From the NCBI GenBank assembly GCA_903923915.1, contig CAIXZI010000523.1, positions 1-7,616 of the forward strand: 7,616 bases of DNA, written 5' to 3'. This stretch comes from an uncultured Bacteroidota bacterium (lineage in GTDB: Bacteria; Bacteroidota; Bacteroidia; B-17B0; Aurantibacillaceae). Numbering within the stretch: position 1 is the stretch's first letter; the number at the start of each line of letters is the position of its first letter. The position numbers and the translations under genes were made by a program. Below the pieces are notes generated by a model, which was not told the origin of the DNA, did not search any database, and saw only the letters and a list, made by a program, of their open reading frames with translations. Below are positions 1-5,057 of the stretch, piece after piece.

Positions 1-1
1 C

Positions 2-325
2 GCGCCACGGGGAAAGAAGCTCGTCGTCTCGGATCTCGCGAGCATTGAGGGGCGCGTACTGGCGTGGTTGGCGGGAGAACAATGGGCGTTAGACGCTTAT
101 GCTAAATACGATACTTTCTCAAAAGACCATTTATCAATCACAGCGGACGGCGTTCTTTTTATTGACAAAGGTGGTTACACTACGCAAGCAGACGAAGTAA
201 AAAATACGGCGTTACGTGAAAAATGGGTTGCTATTGTACTCTTTGTTTTTTCTTTTTTTGGTTGTATCGCTGCCGTTTTAAATATTTGTGAAAAAATTTC
301 GTCGTGTTGTTCATGCCATCATTAG
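2..325 (+). CDS. Chimeric 5'-partial ORF: phage-type DNA polymerase A motif A joined in frame to a small membrane protein
   Basis: The frame is open from the left edge. The first ~28 residues read as motif A of a family A (PolI-like) DNA polymerase of the kind carried by phages: SDLASIEGRVLAWLAGE, with the catalytic-type Asp at residue 11 and the Glu at 16. After about residue 30-35 the protein changes character: KYDTFSKDH, then GVLFIDKGGYTTQ, a charged linker, one membrane segment (WVAIVLFVFSFFGCIAAVL) and a Cys/His tail SSCCSCHH. That second part resembles small Bacteroidota hypothetical proteins, from memory of the motif only. Polymerase motifs B and C are absent, so no working polymerase is encoded here. 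GC falls from 53/80 in the first 80 bases to 32/80 in the next 80. There is no ATG in the frame near the junction; the only nearby candidate starts are GTG/TTG codons inside the polymerase part. A contig-edge assembly chimera is as likely as a genuine fusion. Confidence 0.5.
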   Translation, partial: APRGKKLVVSDLASIEGRVLAWLAGEQWALDAYAKYDTFSKDHLSITADGVLFIDKGGYTTQADEVKNTALREKWVAIVLFVFSFFGCIAAVLNICEKISSCCSCHH

Positions 326-424
326 TGATATACCTGTCTTCATAGGCTTGCCAAATACAAGCAAGTACATACGTTACGAACATCCATAATATAAACAGTG
401 TAATAAGGGTCAAAATTAGCATAC

Positions 425-454
425 CCAAAAAAGCCGAATTTTTAGGTTCGGCTT
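425..454 (-). terminator. Intrinsic terminator of the 48-residue minus-strand gene
   Basis: A perfect 8-bp stem (AAGCCGAA at 431-438 pairing with TTCGGCTT at 447-454) encloses an 8-base loop. On the minus strand it is followed at once by a run of six T (427-432, overlapping the stem base). It lies 18 bases past the stop of the 472-618 gene, which supports that small gene being real. On the plus strand no T-run follows, so it acts in one direction. Confidence 0.8.
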
Positions 455-471
455 AGTAAGAGATTTAATCT

Positions 472-618
472 CTATCGTAGAGGAGTTGCTGCTTTATTTA
501 TAAGTGCGTGAAAGTCTAAATAACCGTTTAGATTTTCTCCGCGCTTCAATAAAACTTTTTCAAGTTCTCTCTTATTTATTTTACCGCTTTTTTTCACGGT
601 TTTTTTCTTTGTTACCAT
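472..618 (-). CDS. Small basic protein, 48 residues, unknown function
   Basis: An ATG at 618 opens a 48-residue frame ending in TAG at 472-474. The protein begins MVTKKKTVKKSGKINKRELE and continues with an amphipathic stretch (LEKVLLKRGENLNGYLDFHALINKA). It is strongly basic at the N-terminus, with a likely helix-turn-helix-like or simple two-helix shape but no motif I can name. Independent support comes from its surroundings: a Bacteroidota-type promoter directly upstream and an intrinsic terminator 18 bases downstream. The leader would be only about 6-12 bases, with no Shine-Dalgarno site. A 15-bp palindrome sits inside the promoter, so the gene may be controlled by a dimeric repressor. The basic N-terminus would suit nucleic-acid binding, but that is a guess. 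No family recognised. Confidence 0.55.
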   Translation of the reverse strand: MVTKKKTVKKSGKINKRELEKVLLKRGENLNGYLDFHALINKAATPLR

Positions 619-630
619 ATTTTGTTGTTA

Positions 631-661
631 TAAAGGTACAAAAACTGTAAAAATTTTACAA
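631..661 (-). promoter_or_regulatory. Bacteroidota-type promoter for the 48-residue gene
   Basis: Read on the minus strand, TTG (659-661) is followed after exactly 20 bases by TACCTTTA (631-638), one mismatch from the Bacteroidota -7 consensus TAnnTTTG. The 19-21 base spacing is what that sigma factor expects. Transcription would start a few bases before the ATG at 618. Confidence 0.5.
646..660. promoter_or_regulatory. 15-bp perfect palindrome, candidate operator
   Basis: TGTAAAA (646-652), one central A, then TTTTACA (654-660) is a perfect inverted repeat. It occupies the spacer between the -33 and -7 elements of the minus-strand promoter and touches the -33 TTG. It also lies just upstream of the divergent plus-strand gene (ATG 668 or TTG 687). 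A dimeric repressor bound here would block the minus promoter and could affect the divergent one. AT-rich palindromes do occur by chance, so this is a candidate only. Confidence 0.4.
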
Positions 662-667
662 CTTTTT

Positions 668-1241
668 ATGACATATTATGTGAACATTGGGATTATGGCT
701 TGGCTTTATATACCCCTTTAATTATGACAGAAACATCGAACACTTTTTATACAATCATGCGAGGTTTCAGGATAAAAAAGAAGAGATAAAGGATTTCATT
801 GAAAAATCTGTTTCGCACGTCTACGGTAAGATTGGTGATTTAAAATGGCAAAACCCAGATAAATATTTTGAATTTGGCGAAGATAACAGTAAAGCAGATA
901 AAATATTTAATGAAAAAAATTCGATAGATGTTATGTATCTAGAACGAATGGATAAAAGTGCGACTGAAAATGAGAAAGCAACTGGTTGGATTCATTCTGA
1001 AGAAACCAAAAAAGTTTGTGCTTTTGGTTTCAATTTTGATTTAATAAACTATCGACTACTTTCTCTTCAGAATTTAGGAATGGTTGTTCCAAAGCTTAAA
1101 TTCATTACAAATATTTATCCTCATGACACTAACGGATTTACAAATCGTAGAATTATGGCTAATAGGATTCGAAATATTAAGCACGACGCTGAATTAAAGT
1201 ATTTAAGTTGTACAGATTTCTTAAAGGACGTTTTAATTTAG
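668..1241 (+). CDS. Hypothetical protein, ~190 residues, with a possible one-base frameshift near its start
   Basis: The long frame runs from a TTG at 687 to the stop at 1241 (184 residues). A TGA at 681-683 blocks any upstream start in that frame, so no ATG is available until an internal Met. In the neighbouring frame an ATG at 668 gives MTYYVNIGIMAWLYIPL and then stops at TAA. Removing one C from the CCCC run at about 709-714 would join it to the long frame as ...WLYIPFNYDRNIEHF. The body is a mixed, charged soluble protein (EEIKDFIEKSVSHVYGKIGD; FGFNFDLINYRLLSLQNLGM; ITNIYPHDTNGFTNRRIMAN). No signal peptide, membrane segment or catalytic motif is recognisable. It is followed by an attC-like element 22 bases downstream, so it may be a cassette gene. 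Either a sequencing indel, a real frameshift or a genuine TTG start is possible. Function unknown. Confidence 0.6.
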
Positions 1242-1263
1242 ATTGATAGATATAAAAACTACC

Positions 1264-1379
1264 GCTAACAGCTGTTTGGGCGGCAAGGCAGCGGACTCAT
1301 AAATTAAAATCTTTTCGTATCTTTAAATTAAGTTTACACAGCCGACAGTTTTGCGGTTCACTCCCGTCCTGTCGTTAGC
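1264..1379 (+). other. attC-like recombination site (integron-cassette boundary candidate)
   Basis: Outer arms GCTAAC (1264-1269) and GTTAGC (1374-1379) are perfect inverted repeats that match the AAC/GTT cores of attC R boxes. Inner arms GGGCGG (1278-1283) and CCGTCC (1364-1369) pair with a single G-T wobble, as L boxes would. The spacing between outer and inner arms is unequal (8 and 4 bases), and the total length of 116 is within the range of long attC sites. A further CGTTAG lies at 1387-1391, directly before the start of the next gene. The site falls exactly between two unrelated hypothetical genes. Flanking R-box purine/pyrimidine positions do not all fit the RYYYAAC/GTTRRRY consensus, and no integrase is in the window. 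Confidence 0.4.
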
Positions 1380-1403
1380 TGCAAAACGTTAGTGACAATT
1401 GTT

Positions 1404-1934
1404 ATGAACGACAAGAAAAGTTTTGACATATTCTTAATTAGGAAAATTCCATACCTGACAAACGGACTTGGAATACTATTTTTAATCTCGGCATTTACTT
1501 TCATTTTTCTTTACTTTGGTATCTCAAGTGACAGTGCATCACCAGAAATAAAAGCATTTTATCTTATCGAGACTTCGACTTACAAATTACTCTATGGTTC
1601 GGGTATTTCGGCCTGCGTGACATTGTTTTTGTATTTATGGACTAGACAAATGCGTAGTGGGCTTATAATATTCAATGCTGACTTTTTTGAACTTATTCTG
1701 AAAAAAGAGAAACAAGTAATTTTTTTTACTACCATCAGACATATTTATTGTAATGACACGGAAAATTTGCGAGGCGACCCTAATGAAAAATTCACAATGA
1801 CGCTTGAAATGGGCGAAAACAAAAAAGTTCTTATTCGTATTAAAAACACAAATGACATTAAAAGCTTTGTGGACAAATTGGTTTCGTGTGACAAGTTAGA
1901 AGTTAGTTATTCTTCAATAGTAGCAATGGACTAA
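1404..1934 (+). CDS. Two-TM membrane protein with a PH-like cytoplasmic domain
   Basis: I chose the ATG at 1404 (176 residues); a GTG at 1392 in the same frame would add four residues and overlap the GTTAG end of the attC-like element. Residues ~19-40 and ~61-79 are hydrophobic helices separated by a short polar loop with SDSASPEIKAF, and a positive TRQMRSG follows the second helix, so the tail should be cytoplasmic. Residues ~85-176 alternate short beta-like strands (LIIFNADFFELIL, KQVIFFTTIRHIYC, FTMTLEMGENKKVLIRI) and end in a helix (DIKSFVDKLVSC), the outline of bacterial PH-like (bPH) domains. No catalytic motif is present. The very short gap to the upstream attC-like site and the AT-rich content suit a cassette-borne gene. 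Role unknown; membrane association is the only solid inference. Confidence 0.65.
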   Translation: MNDKKSFDIFLIRKIPYLTNGLGILFLISAFTFIFLYFGISSDSASPEIKAFYLIETSTYKLLYGSGISACVTLFLYLWTRQMRSGLIIFNADFFELILKKEKQVIFFTTIRHIYCNDTENLRGDPNEKFTMTLEMGENKKVLIRIKNTNDIKSFVDKLVSCDKLEVSYSSIVAMD

Positions 1935-1940
1935 AAAACA

Positions 1941-1976
1941 GCGGGCGTAACAAATAAAAAATTAGTTATACTTCGC
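1941..1976 (+). other. Imperfect hairpin after the two-TM gene (possible cassette end or terminator)
   Basis: GCGGGCGTAAC (1941-1951) and GTTATACTTCGC (1965-1976) form an imperfect inverted repeat, GCG..TAAC against GTTA..CGC, around an A/T-rich loop. AAC/GTT cores echo those of the upstream attC-like site. It starts seven bases after the stop at 1934. It could equally be a weak terminator, as TTGTTTT follows at about 1984. Pairing is poor. Confidence 0.2.
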
Positions 1977-2018
1977 TAACAAATTGTTTTACTTTGGCTG
2001 TTGTTTAATTAATACTTT

Positions 2019-2861
2019 ATGAAACCCCTATATTGTTTTTTTTGTTTTTTACTGCTAAGTAGTTTAGGTTTAAATTCGCAAAACAATATTAGCGGCACTA
2101 TAAAAGATAACAGCACACAACAGGTTATACCTTTTGCCTCTGTGGGCATATCAGGCACACAGCAAAGCACCCTAAGTGATAAAAACGGATACTTTGAATT
2201 AACCGTAAAACAACTTACCAATTTTGATACGCTGCGCATTTTTTCAATTGGCTATGCAAGCTTGCTTGTTTCAGGGAGAGAGTTAAAAAACAAGCCTACC
2301 AAATTATTTTACCTTAAACCTATGCTGTATGATTTAGCTGCTATTGTAGTTAAATCTACAAACATGGGTTACACCACCTTAGGTACAAGCAAATACAGCA
2401 CCAGTGTTTGTACCGCCTTTATTGGCGAAAATAATAATTGGCGTGGCGAGCAAGTTGCCATAAAAGCCATTAACAAACAAGATAGCACGGTTTATGTAGA
2501 AAGTTTTGGGTTTTACATTATAAAAAACGAATACGAAGACTCTTTACAATTTAGAATTATGCTGTATGAAGTAACTAATTTGGGATACCCCGGCAATACT
2601 TTTTTAAAGAAACCCATCTTATTTAAAACCAATACCAAACAAGGAGAAGTGCGTATAAATTTATCAGACTATGGTATTACCACCAAGGGAGATTTTTTTA
2701 TTAGCTTAGAGTGTTTAGAAAATAAAATGGAATCGAGTAAGTTTTGCTTTGCGGGCTCTATAAAAGTACCTTCGTTTTACAAAACAACCGTATTTGGTAA
2801 GTGGGGCCGTGTTAAAGGTGGTGGTGGAGATTTTAATGTAAAAGTAAGTTATCTTAAATAG
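2019..2861 (+). CDS. Secreted CarboxypepD_reg-like domain protein
   Basis: 280 residues. Residues 1-20 are a signal peptide (MKPLYCFFCFLLLSSLGLNS, then Q), so the protein is exported. Residues ~22-105 are a carboxypeptidase regulatory-like (CarboxypepD_reg-like/CarbopepD_reg_2) beta-sandwich: ISGTIKD, PFASVGISGT, TLSDKNGYFEL and LRIFSIGYAS are the typical strands and turn. This domain is common in Bacteroidota at the N-terminus of TonB-dependent receptors, but no plug or barrel follows. Residues ~115-280 are instead a second beta-rich region (FGFYIIKNEYEDSLQFRIMLYEV, IRINLSDYG-like strand, DFFISLECLE) ending in a glycine-rich KGGGGDF. This two-part layout occurs in other Bacteroidota proteins of unknown role. 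Likely periplasmic or surface; adhesion or scaffold function is inference. Confidence 0.85.
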   Translation: MKPLYCFFCFLLLSSLGLNSQNNISGTIKDNSTQQVIPFASVGISGTQQSTLSDKNGYFELTVKQLTNFDTLRIFSIGYASLLVSGRELKNKPTKLFYLKPMLYDLAAIVVKSTNMGYTTLGTSKYSTSVCTAFIGENNNWRGEQVAIKAINKQDSTVYVESFGFYIIKNEYEDSLQFRIMLYEVTNLGYPGNTFLKKPILFKTNTKQGEVRINLSDYGITTKGDFFISLECLENKMESSKFCFAGSIKVPSFYKTTVFGKWGRVKGGGGDFNVKVSYLK

Positions 2862-2940
2862 TAATAGGTAATGTATCAAGTTAAGATAAAGGCACTTATA
2901 AAATTCGCTGTAGTTAGAAGACGGTAGAAAATAAAATATT

Positions 2941-3213
2941 ATGACAGTCATTTATATATTATTAATCTTATGCATCCTTATCTTAACAATTTACTTTGTT
3001 ATTAAAAGCGTTGACTTTAGAAAATTTTTAAGCGGGGCATTTTTTGTTAGTGGTGGCATACAGATTTATCTGGCTTTTGCAAAAGTATCAATACCCGTTT
3101 TAGGAACAGATATTGTGCAACATGCTGAACTAGGATACGCAAGAGGTATTTTACATCTTATTCTTTGCTTAGTTTGTTTCTACTTCGGTTTTATAAAAAA
3201 ACCAAAACAATAG
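2941..3213 (+). CDS. Small integral membrane protein, 90 residues, unknown function
   Basis: Starts at the ATG at 2941, 79 bases after the previous gene on the same strand. Three hydrophobic segments are visible: residues ~2-21 (VIYILLILCILILTIYFVI), ~28-50 (KFLSGAFFVSGGIQIYLAF) and ~69-85 (GILHLILCLVCFYFGFI), ending in KKPKQ. The loop between the second and third contains SIPVLGTDIVQHAELG. The pattern SVDFRKFLSGAFFVSGGIQ looks like a conserved Bacteroidota hypothetical family, recalled and not checked. No active-site motif is seen. It converges on the VOC gene, with about 58 bases between them and no convincing terminator there. Confidence 0.7.
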   Translation: MTVIYILLILCILILTIYFVIKSVDFRKFLSGAFFVSGGIQIYLAFAKVSIPVLGTDIVQHAELGYARGILHLILCLVCFYFGFIKKPKQ

Positions 3214-3271
3214 AGAACAACAAATTACTAATAACGACTTGCCTAAAATTTGAGAGATAACTGCAGAAAAA

Positions 3272-3664
3272 TTAGTTAAGAGGTTCTATCAAATCCCACA
3301 GGTTGCCGCATAAGTCTTCAAAAACAGCTACAGTACCCCAGCTTTCTACAACAGGCTCACGTACTATTTTAATTTTATTGGTTAGCAGGTTTTGGTAATC
3401 TCTTTTAAAATTATCGGTATTAAGAAAAAGAAAAACTCTTCCGCCCGTTTGGTTGCCGATTCTACTCTTTTGTTCTTCATTAGCTGCTTTTGCCAGCAAC
3501 AAACTAAAGCCTGTTGAGTTTTTTGGCGCTACTAAAACCCAACGCTTAGTTTCATTTAACGTCGTATCTTCTACTAAATCAAAATGTAGTTTTTTTGTAT
3601 AGAATTCAATGGCTTTGTCGTAATCATCTACTACTAAAGCAATATGGGCTATGTTTTGTTTCAT
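3272..3664 (-). CDS. VOC superfamily (glyoxalase/bleomycin-resistance fold) protein
   Basis: 130 residues from ATG 3664. The start is chosen because GAGGAAA lies six bases upstream, a rare good Shine-Dalgarno site here. The alternative ATG at 3739 would translate an intergenic inverted repeat into 25 extra residues. The protein begins MKQNIAHIALVVDDYDKAIEFYTKKLHF, the classic first beta-alpha unit of a VOC module, and ends FEDLCGNLWDLIEPL, the closing strand. His7 and Glu127 stand where metal ligands usually lie. The ligand that glyoxalase I has near residue 56 is not apparent, so I would not call this lactoylglutathione lyase. The family includes dioxygenases, glyoxalases and antibiotic-binding proteins; the substrate cannot be told. 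Same strand as the rluF-like gene upstream, 117 bases apart with a repeat in between. Confidence 0.85.
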   Translation of the reverse strand: MKQNIAHIALVVDDYDKAIEFYTKKLHFDLVEDTTLNETKRWVLVAPKNSTGFSLLLAKAANEEQKSRIGNQTGGRVFLFLNTDNFKRDYQNLLTNKIKIVREPVVESWGTVAVFEDLCGNLWDLIEPLN

Positions 3665-3691
3665 ATTATTTCCTCTAAACAATTGTGCGTT

Positions 3692-3767
3692 GTCATATTG
3701 AGCCTGTCGAAATATGTGGGATAGTATAATAACTGCCACCCAAATACTTCGACAAGCTCAGCATGAC
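3692..3767. repeat. REP-like imperfect inverted repeat
   Basis: Two 29-base arms (3692-3720 and 3739-3767) are inverted copies matching at 24 of 29 positions, with an 18-base loop. The right arm, read on the minus strand, is GTCATGCTGAGCTTGTCGAA followed by GTATTTGGG; the left arm is GTCATATTGAGCCTGTCGAA followed by ATATGTGGG. This motif type (TGAGC..GTCGAA) is a widespread intergenic repeat in Bacteroidota, from general knowledge. It lies between the VOC gene and the rluF-like gene and can fold as a long hairpin in their transcript. Confidence 0.8.
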
Positions 3768-3780
3768 TTCAGATAATATT

Positions 3781-4476
3781 CTATTTCAAGGCTAAAAACA
3801 ATTCCATTAATTCATCTTCAGTTAAATCGCGCCACTCGCCTAATTTTAGTTTTCCTAATTTAATATTCATAATACGCACGCGCTGTAGTTTTATTACCTG
3901 ATAATCATACGCATTGCACATACGGCGTATTTGGCGGTTCAGGCCTTGTGTTAATGTAATTCTAAAAATACGTTTGGCATTGGGTTCTAAACTAACTACA
4001 CAAGGTTTTGTTTTTTCTTTTTGCAATGTAATGCCTTCAGAAATTTCTTTTAAAAACTGTTTGCGTACTGGAAAGTTCAACGTAACAATGTATTCTTTTT
4101 CATGTCCGTACTCAGGGTTAGCAATTTTATCAATCAGCTCAGTATGATTAGTAAGTAAAATCAATCCTTCAGAATCTTTATCCAACCTACCTATTGGATA
4201 TATATTTTGAGCATGTCCAATAGCATCAATAATATTATCAGCTATTTTTTCTGAAGTACATTCTATACCTTTTGGTTTGTTGTACATAATATAGGTAGGC
4301 ACAAAATCTTTTACTTGTAGTTCTTTACCATCAATTAAAATAACATCGCCCGCTTTTACTAAGGTACTAAAGGTGGCTGTCTTTCCGTTTACTGTAACTT
4401 TTTTTTCATCTATCAGCACACAAGCTTTACGTCTTGATGTATAACCTGAGTGCCCAATGTATTTATCTATTTTCAT
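3781..4476 (-). CDS. rluF: 23S rRNA pseudouridine synthase, RluF type
   Basis: 231 residues. It converts a uridine of 23S rRNA to pseudouridine (U2604 for E. coli RluF). Residues ~1-48 form an S4 RNA-binding domain (MKIDKYIGHSGYTSRRKACV, VTVNGK, AGDVILIDGKEL). The catalytic domain follows: PTYIMYNKPKG at 60-70, the signature GRLDKDSEGL with catalytic Asp99, LLTNH at 107-111, HEKEY at 125-129, FRITLTQGLNRQIRRMC at 171-187, and the C-terminal block RIMNIKLGKLKLGEWRDLTEDEL. The last two blocks are near-identical in style to E. coli RluF and separate it from RluB/RluE. The length is slightly shorter than E. coli RluF, lacking its C-terminal tail. An exact -7 promoter element sits four bases before the ATG, so the mRNA is probably leaderless. 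Confidence 0.93.
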   Translation of the reverse strand: MKIDKYIGHSGYTSRRKACVLIDEKKVTVNGKTATFSTLVKAGDVILIDGKELQVKDFVPTYIMYNKPKGIECTSEKIADNIIDAIGHAQNIYPIGRLDKDSEGLILLTNHTELIDKIANPEYGHEKEYIVTLNFPVRKQFLKEISEGITLQKEKTKPCVVSLEPNAKRIFRITLTQGLNRQIRRMCNAYDYQVIKLQRVRIMNIKLGKLKLGEWRDLTEDELMELFLALK

Positions 4477-4480
4477 TTGG

Positions 4481-4488
4481 CAAAGATA
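4481..4488 (-). promoter_or_regulatory. -7 promoter element of the rluF-like gene
   Basis: On the minus strand TATCTTTG matches TAnnTTTG exactly and ends four bases before the ATG at 4476. Transcription would begin at or next to the start codon, giving a leaderless message. No clear -33 TTG is found at the usual distance, so the upstream half is weak. Confidence 0.55.
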
Positions 4489-4546
4489 ACAGGATAAATA
4501 TGGAATGCTTTAACAGTTTAAGAAGTTAAAAATATTTAAATACCTG

Positions 4547-4560
4547 TTAAGTATACTTAA
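4547..4560. promoter_or_regulatory. 14-bp perfect palindrome in a divergent intergenic region
   Basis: TTAAGTATACTTAA is a perfect palindrome centred between 4553 and 4554. It lies just upstream of where the -33 element of the 4611 gene would sit and about 60 bases upstream of the rluF-like promoter. A second, shorter pair (TTAACAG 4510-4516 with CTGTTAA 4544-4550) overlaps it. Candidate regulator site; AT-rich chance occurrence is possible. Confidence 0.3.
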
Positions 4561-4588
4561 GCAAGTAGGCGCACGGGTATTTTGCTTG

Positions 4589-4596
4589 TAATTTTG
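4589..4596 (+). promoter_or_regulatory. -7 promoter element of the Spy-like gene
   Basis: TAATTTTG matches TAnnTTTG exactly and ends 14 bases before the ATG at 4611, leaving a leader of about 8-10 bases. No TTG is found 19-21 bases upstream. Confidence 0.5.
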
Positions 4597-4610
4597 AAAA
4601 AACTTTAAGC

Positions 4611-4991
4611 ATGACAAAAAACTTACAAATCTTAATACTTACCTTATTGCTATTAGTTGGAAACTATGCTTGGGCGCAACATAAAACACCTGAAGACAGA
4701 GCAAATAATCAGGCACAAAGACTAACAGAAAAATTAGGTTTATCTGCCGAACAAGAAAAGAAAATTTATAGTCTTGCATTACAAAATGCACAACAACAAG
4801 ATGCAGATAGAGCCAAATATCAAGATGATAGAGGGAGTTTGATGAATGCGTGTAAACAAAATATGAGTAATTATGATATGGGTTTATCGAAAATTTTAAC
4901 AACAGATCAATTACTAAAATATAATCAATTAAAAGCAGAAAGAAGAGCTAATCATAATCATAGCGATAGAGATCAAAGAAGCAAGCCATAA
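4611..4991 (+). CDS. Small periplasmic helical protein, Spy/DUF4890-like
   Basis: 126 residues. Residues 1-22 are a signal peptide (MTKNLQILILTLLLLVGNYA, then WAQ), with likely cleavage after WAQ. The mature part is almost all helix and polar: TPEDRANNQAQRLTEKLGLSAEQ, then KKIYSLALQNAQQQDADRAK, a Met/Asn stretch (LMNACKQNMSNYDMGLSKILTTDQ) and a charged His-containing tail (ANHNHSDRDQRSKP). Paired LxLSAEQ and ILTTDQL motifs resemble the LTxxQ repeats of the Spy/CpxP stress-chaperone family, and Bacteroidota DUF4890 proteins share this look. A role in envelope stress or as a periplasmic chaperone is inferred from family resemblance only. It is divergent from rluF and convergent with the M2 peptidase gene, so it is probably a single-gene transcript. 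Confidence 0.75.
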   Translation: MTKNLQILILTLLLLVGNYAWAQHKTPEDRANNQAQRLTEKLGLSAEQEKKIYSLALQNAQQQDADRAKYQDDRGSLMNACKQNMSNYDMGLSKILTTDQLLKYNQLKAERRANHNHSDRDQRSKP

Positions 4992-5003
4992 ATTATGTCA
5001 TAA

Positions 5004-5031
5004 AAAAATCCTGCTACAAAGCAGGATTTTT
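5004..5031. terminator. Bidirectional intrinsic terminator
   Basis: AAAAATCCTGC (5004-5014) and GCAGGATTTTT (5021-5031) form a perfect 11-bp stem with a 6-base loop (TACAAA). T-rich sequence ends the stem on both strands, so it can serve the plus-strand gene ending at 4991 and the minus-strand gene ending at 5058. Confidence 0.9.
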
Positions 5032-5057
5032 AATTCTATCTCTAAGGTATTTTAATC

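Noticed and set aside
231..422. Minus-strand frame coding a hydrophobic 63-residue peptide (MLILTLITLFILWMF...)
   Set aside because: Its C-terminal half is antisense to the better-supported plus-strand frame and is a low-complexity KKKK tail. It starts right after the terminator T-run with no promoter of its own that leaves the ATG usable. A small single-pass protein cannot be excluded.
1260..1391. Riboswitch or ncRNA in the 1241-1404 gap
   Set aside because: The inverted arms are far apart around an A/T-rich middle and fit a recombination-site layout better; no known riboswitch core was recognised.
2009..2951. Minus-strand frames of 76-78 residues opposite and just after the CarboxypepD_reg gene
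   Set aside because: They overlap a well-supported gene on the other strand and have low-complexity or shadow composition.
3665..3739. N-terminal extension of the VOC protein
   Set aside because: It is translated from an intergenic inverted repeat; the ATG at 3664 has a Shine-Dalgarno site and gives the normal family start.
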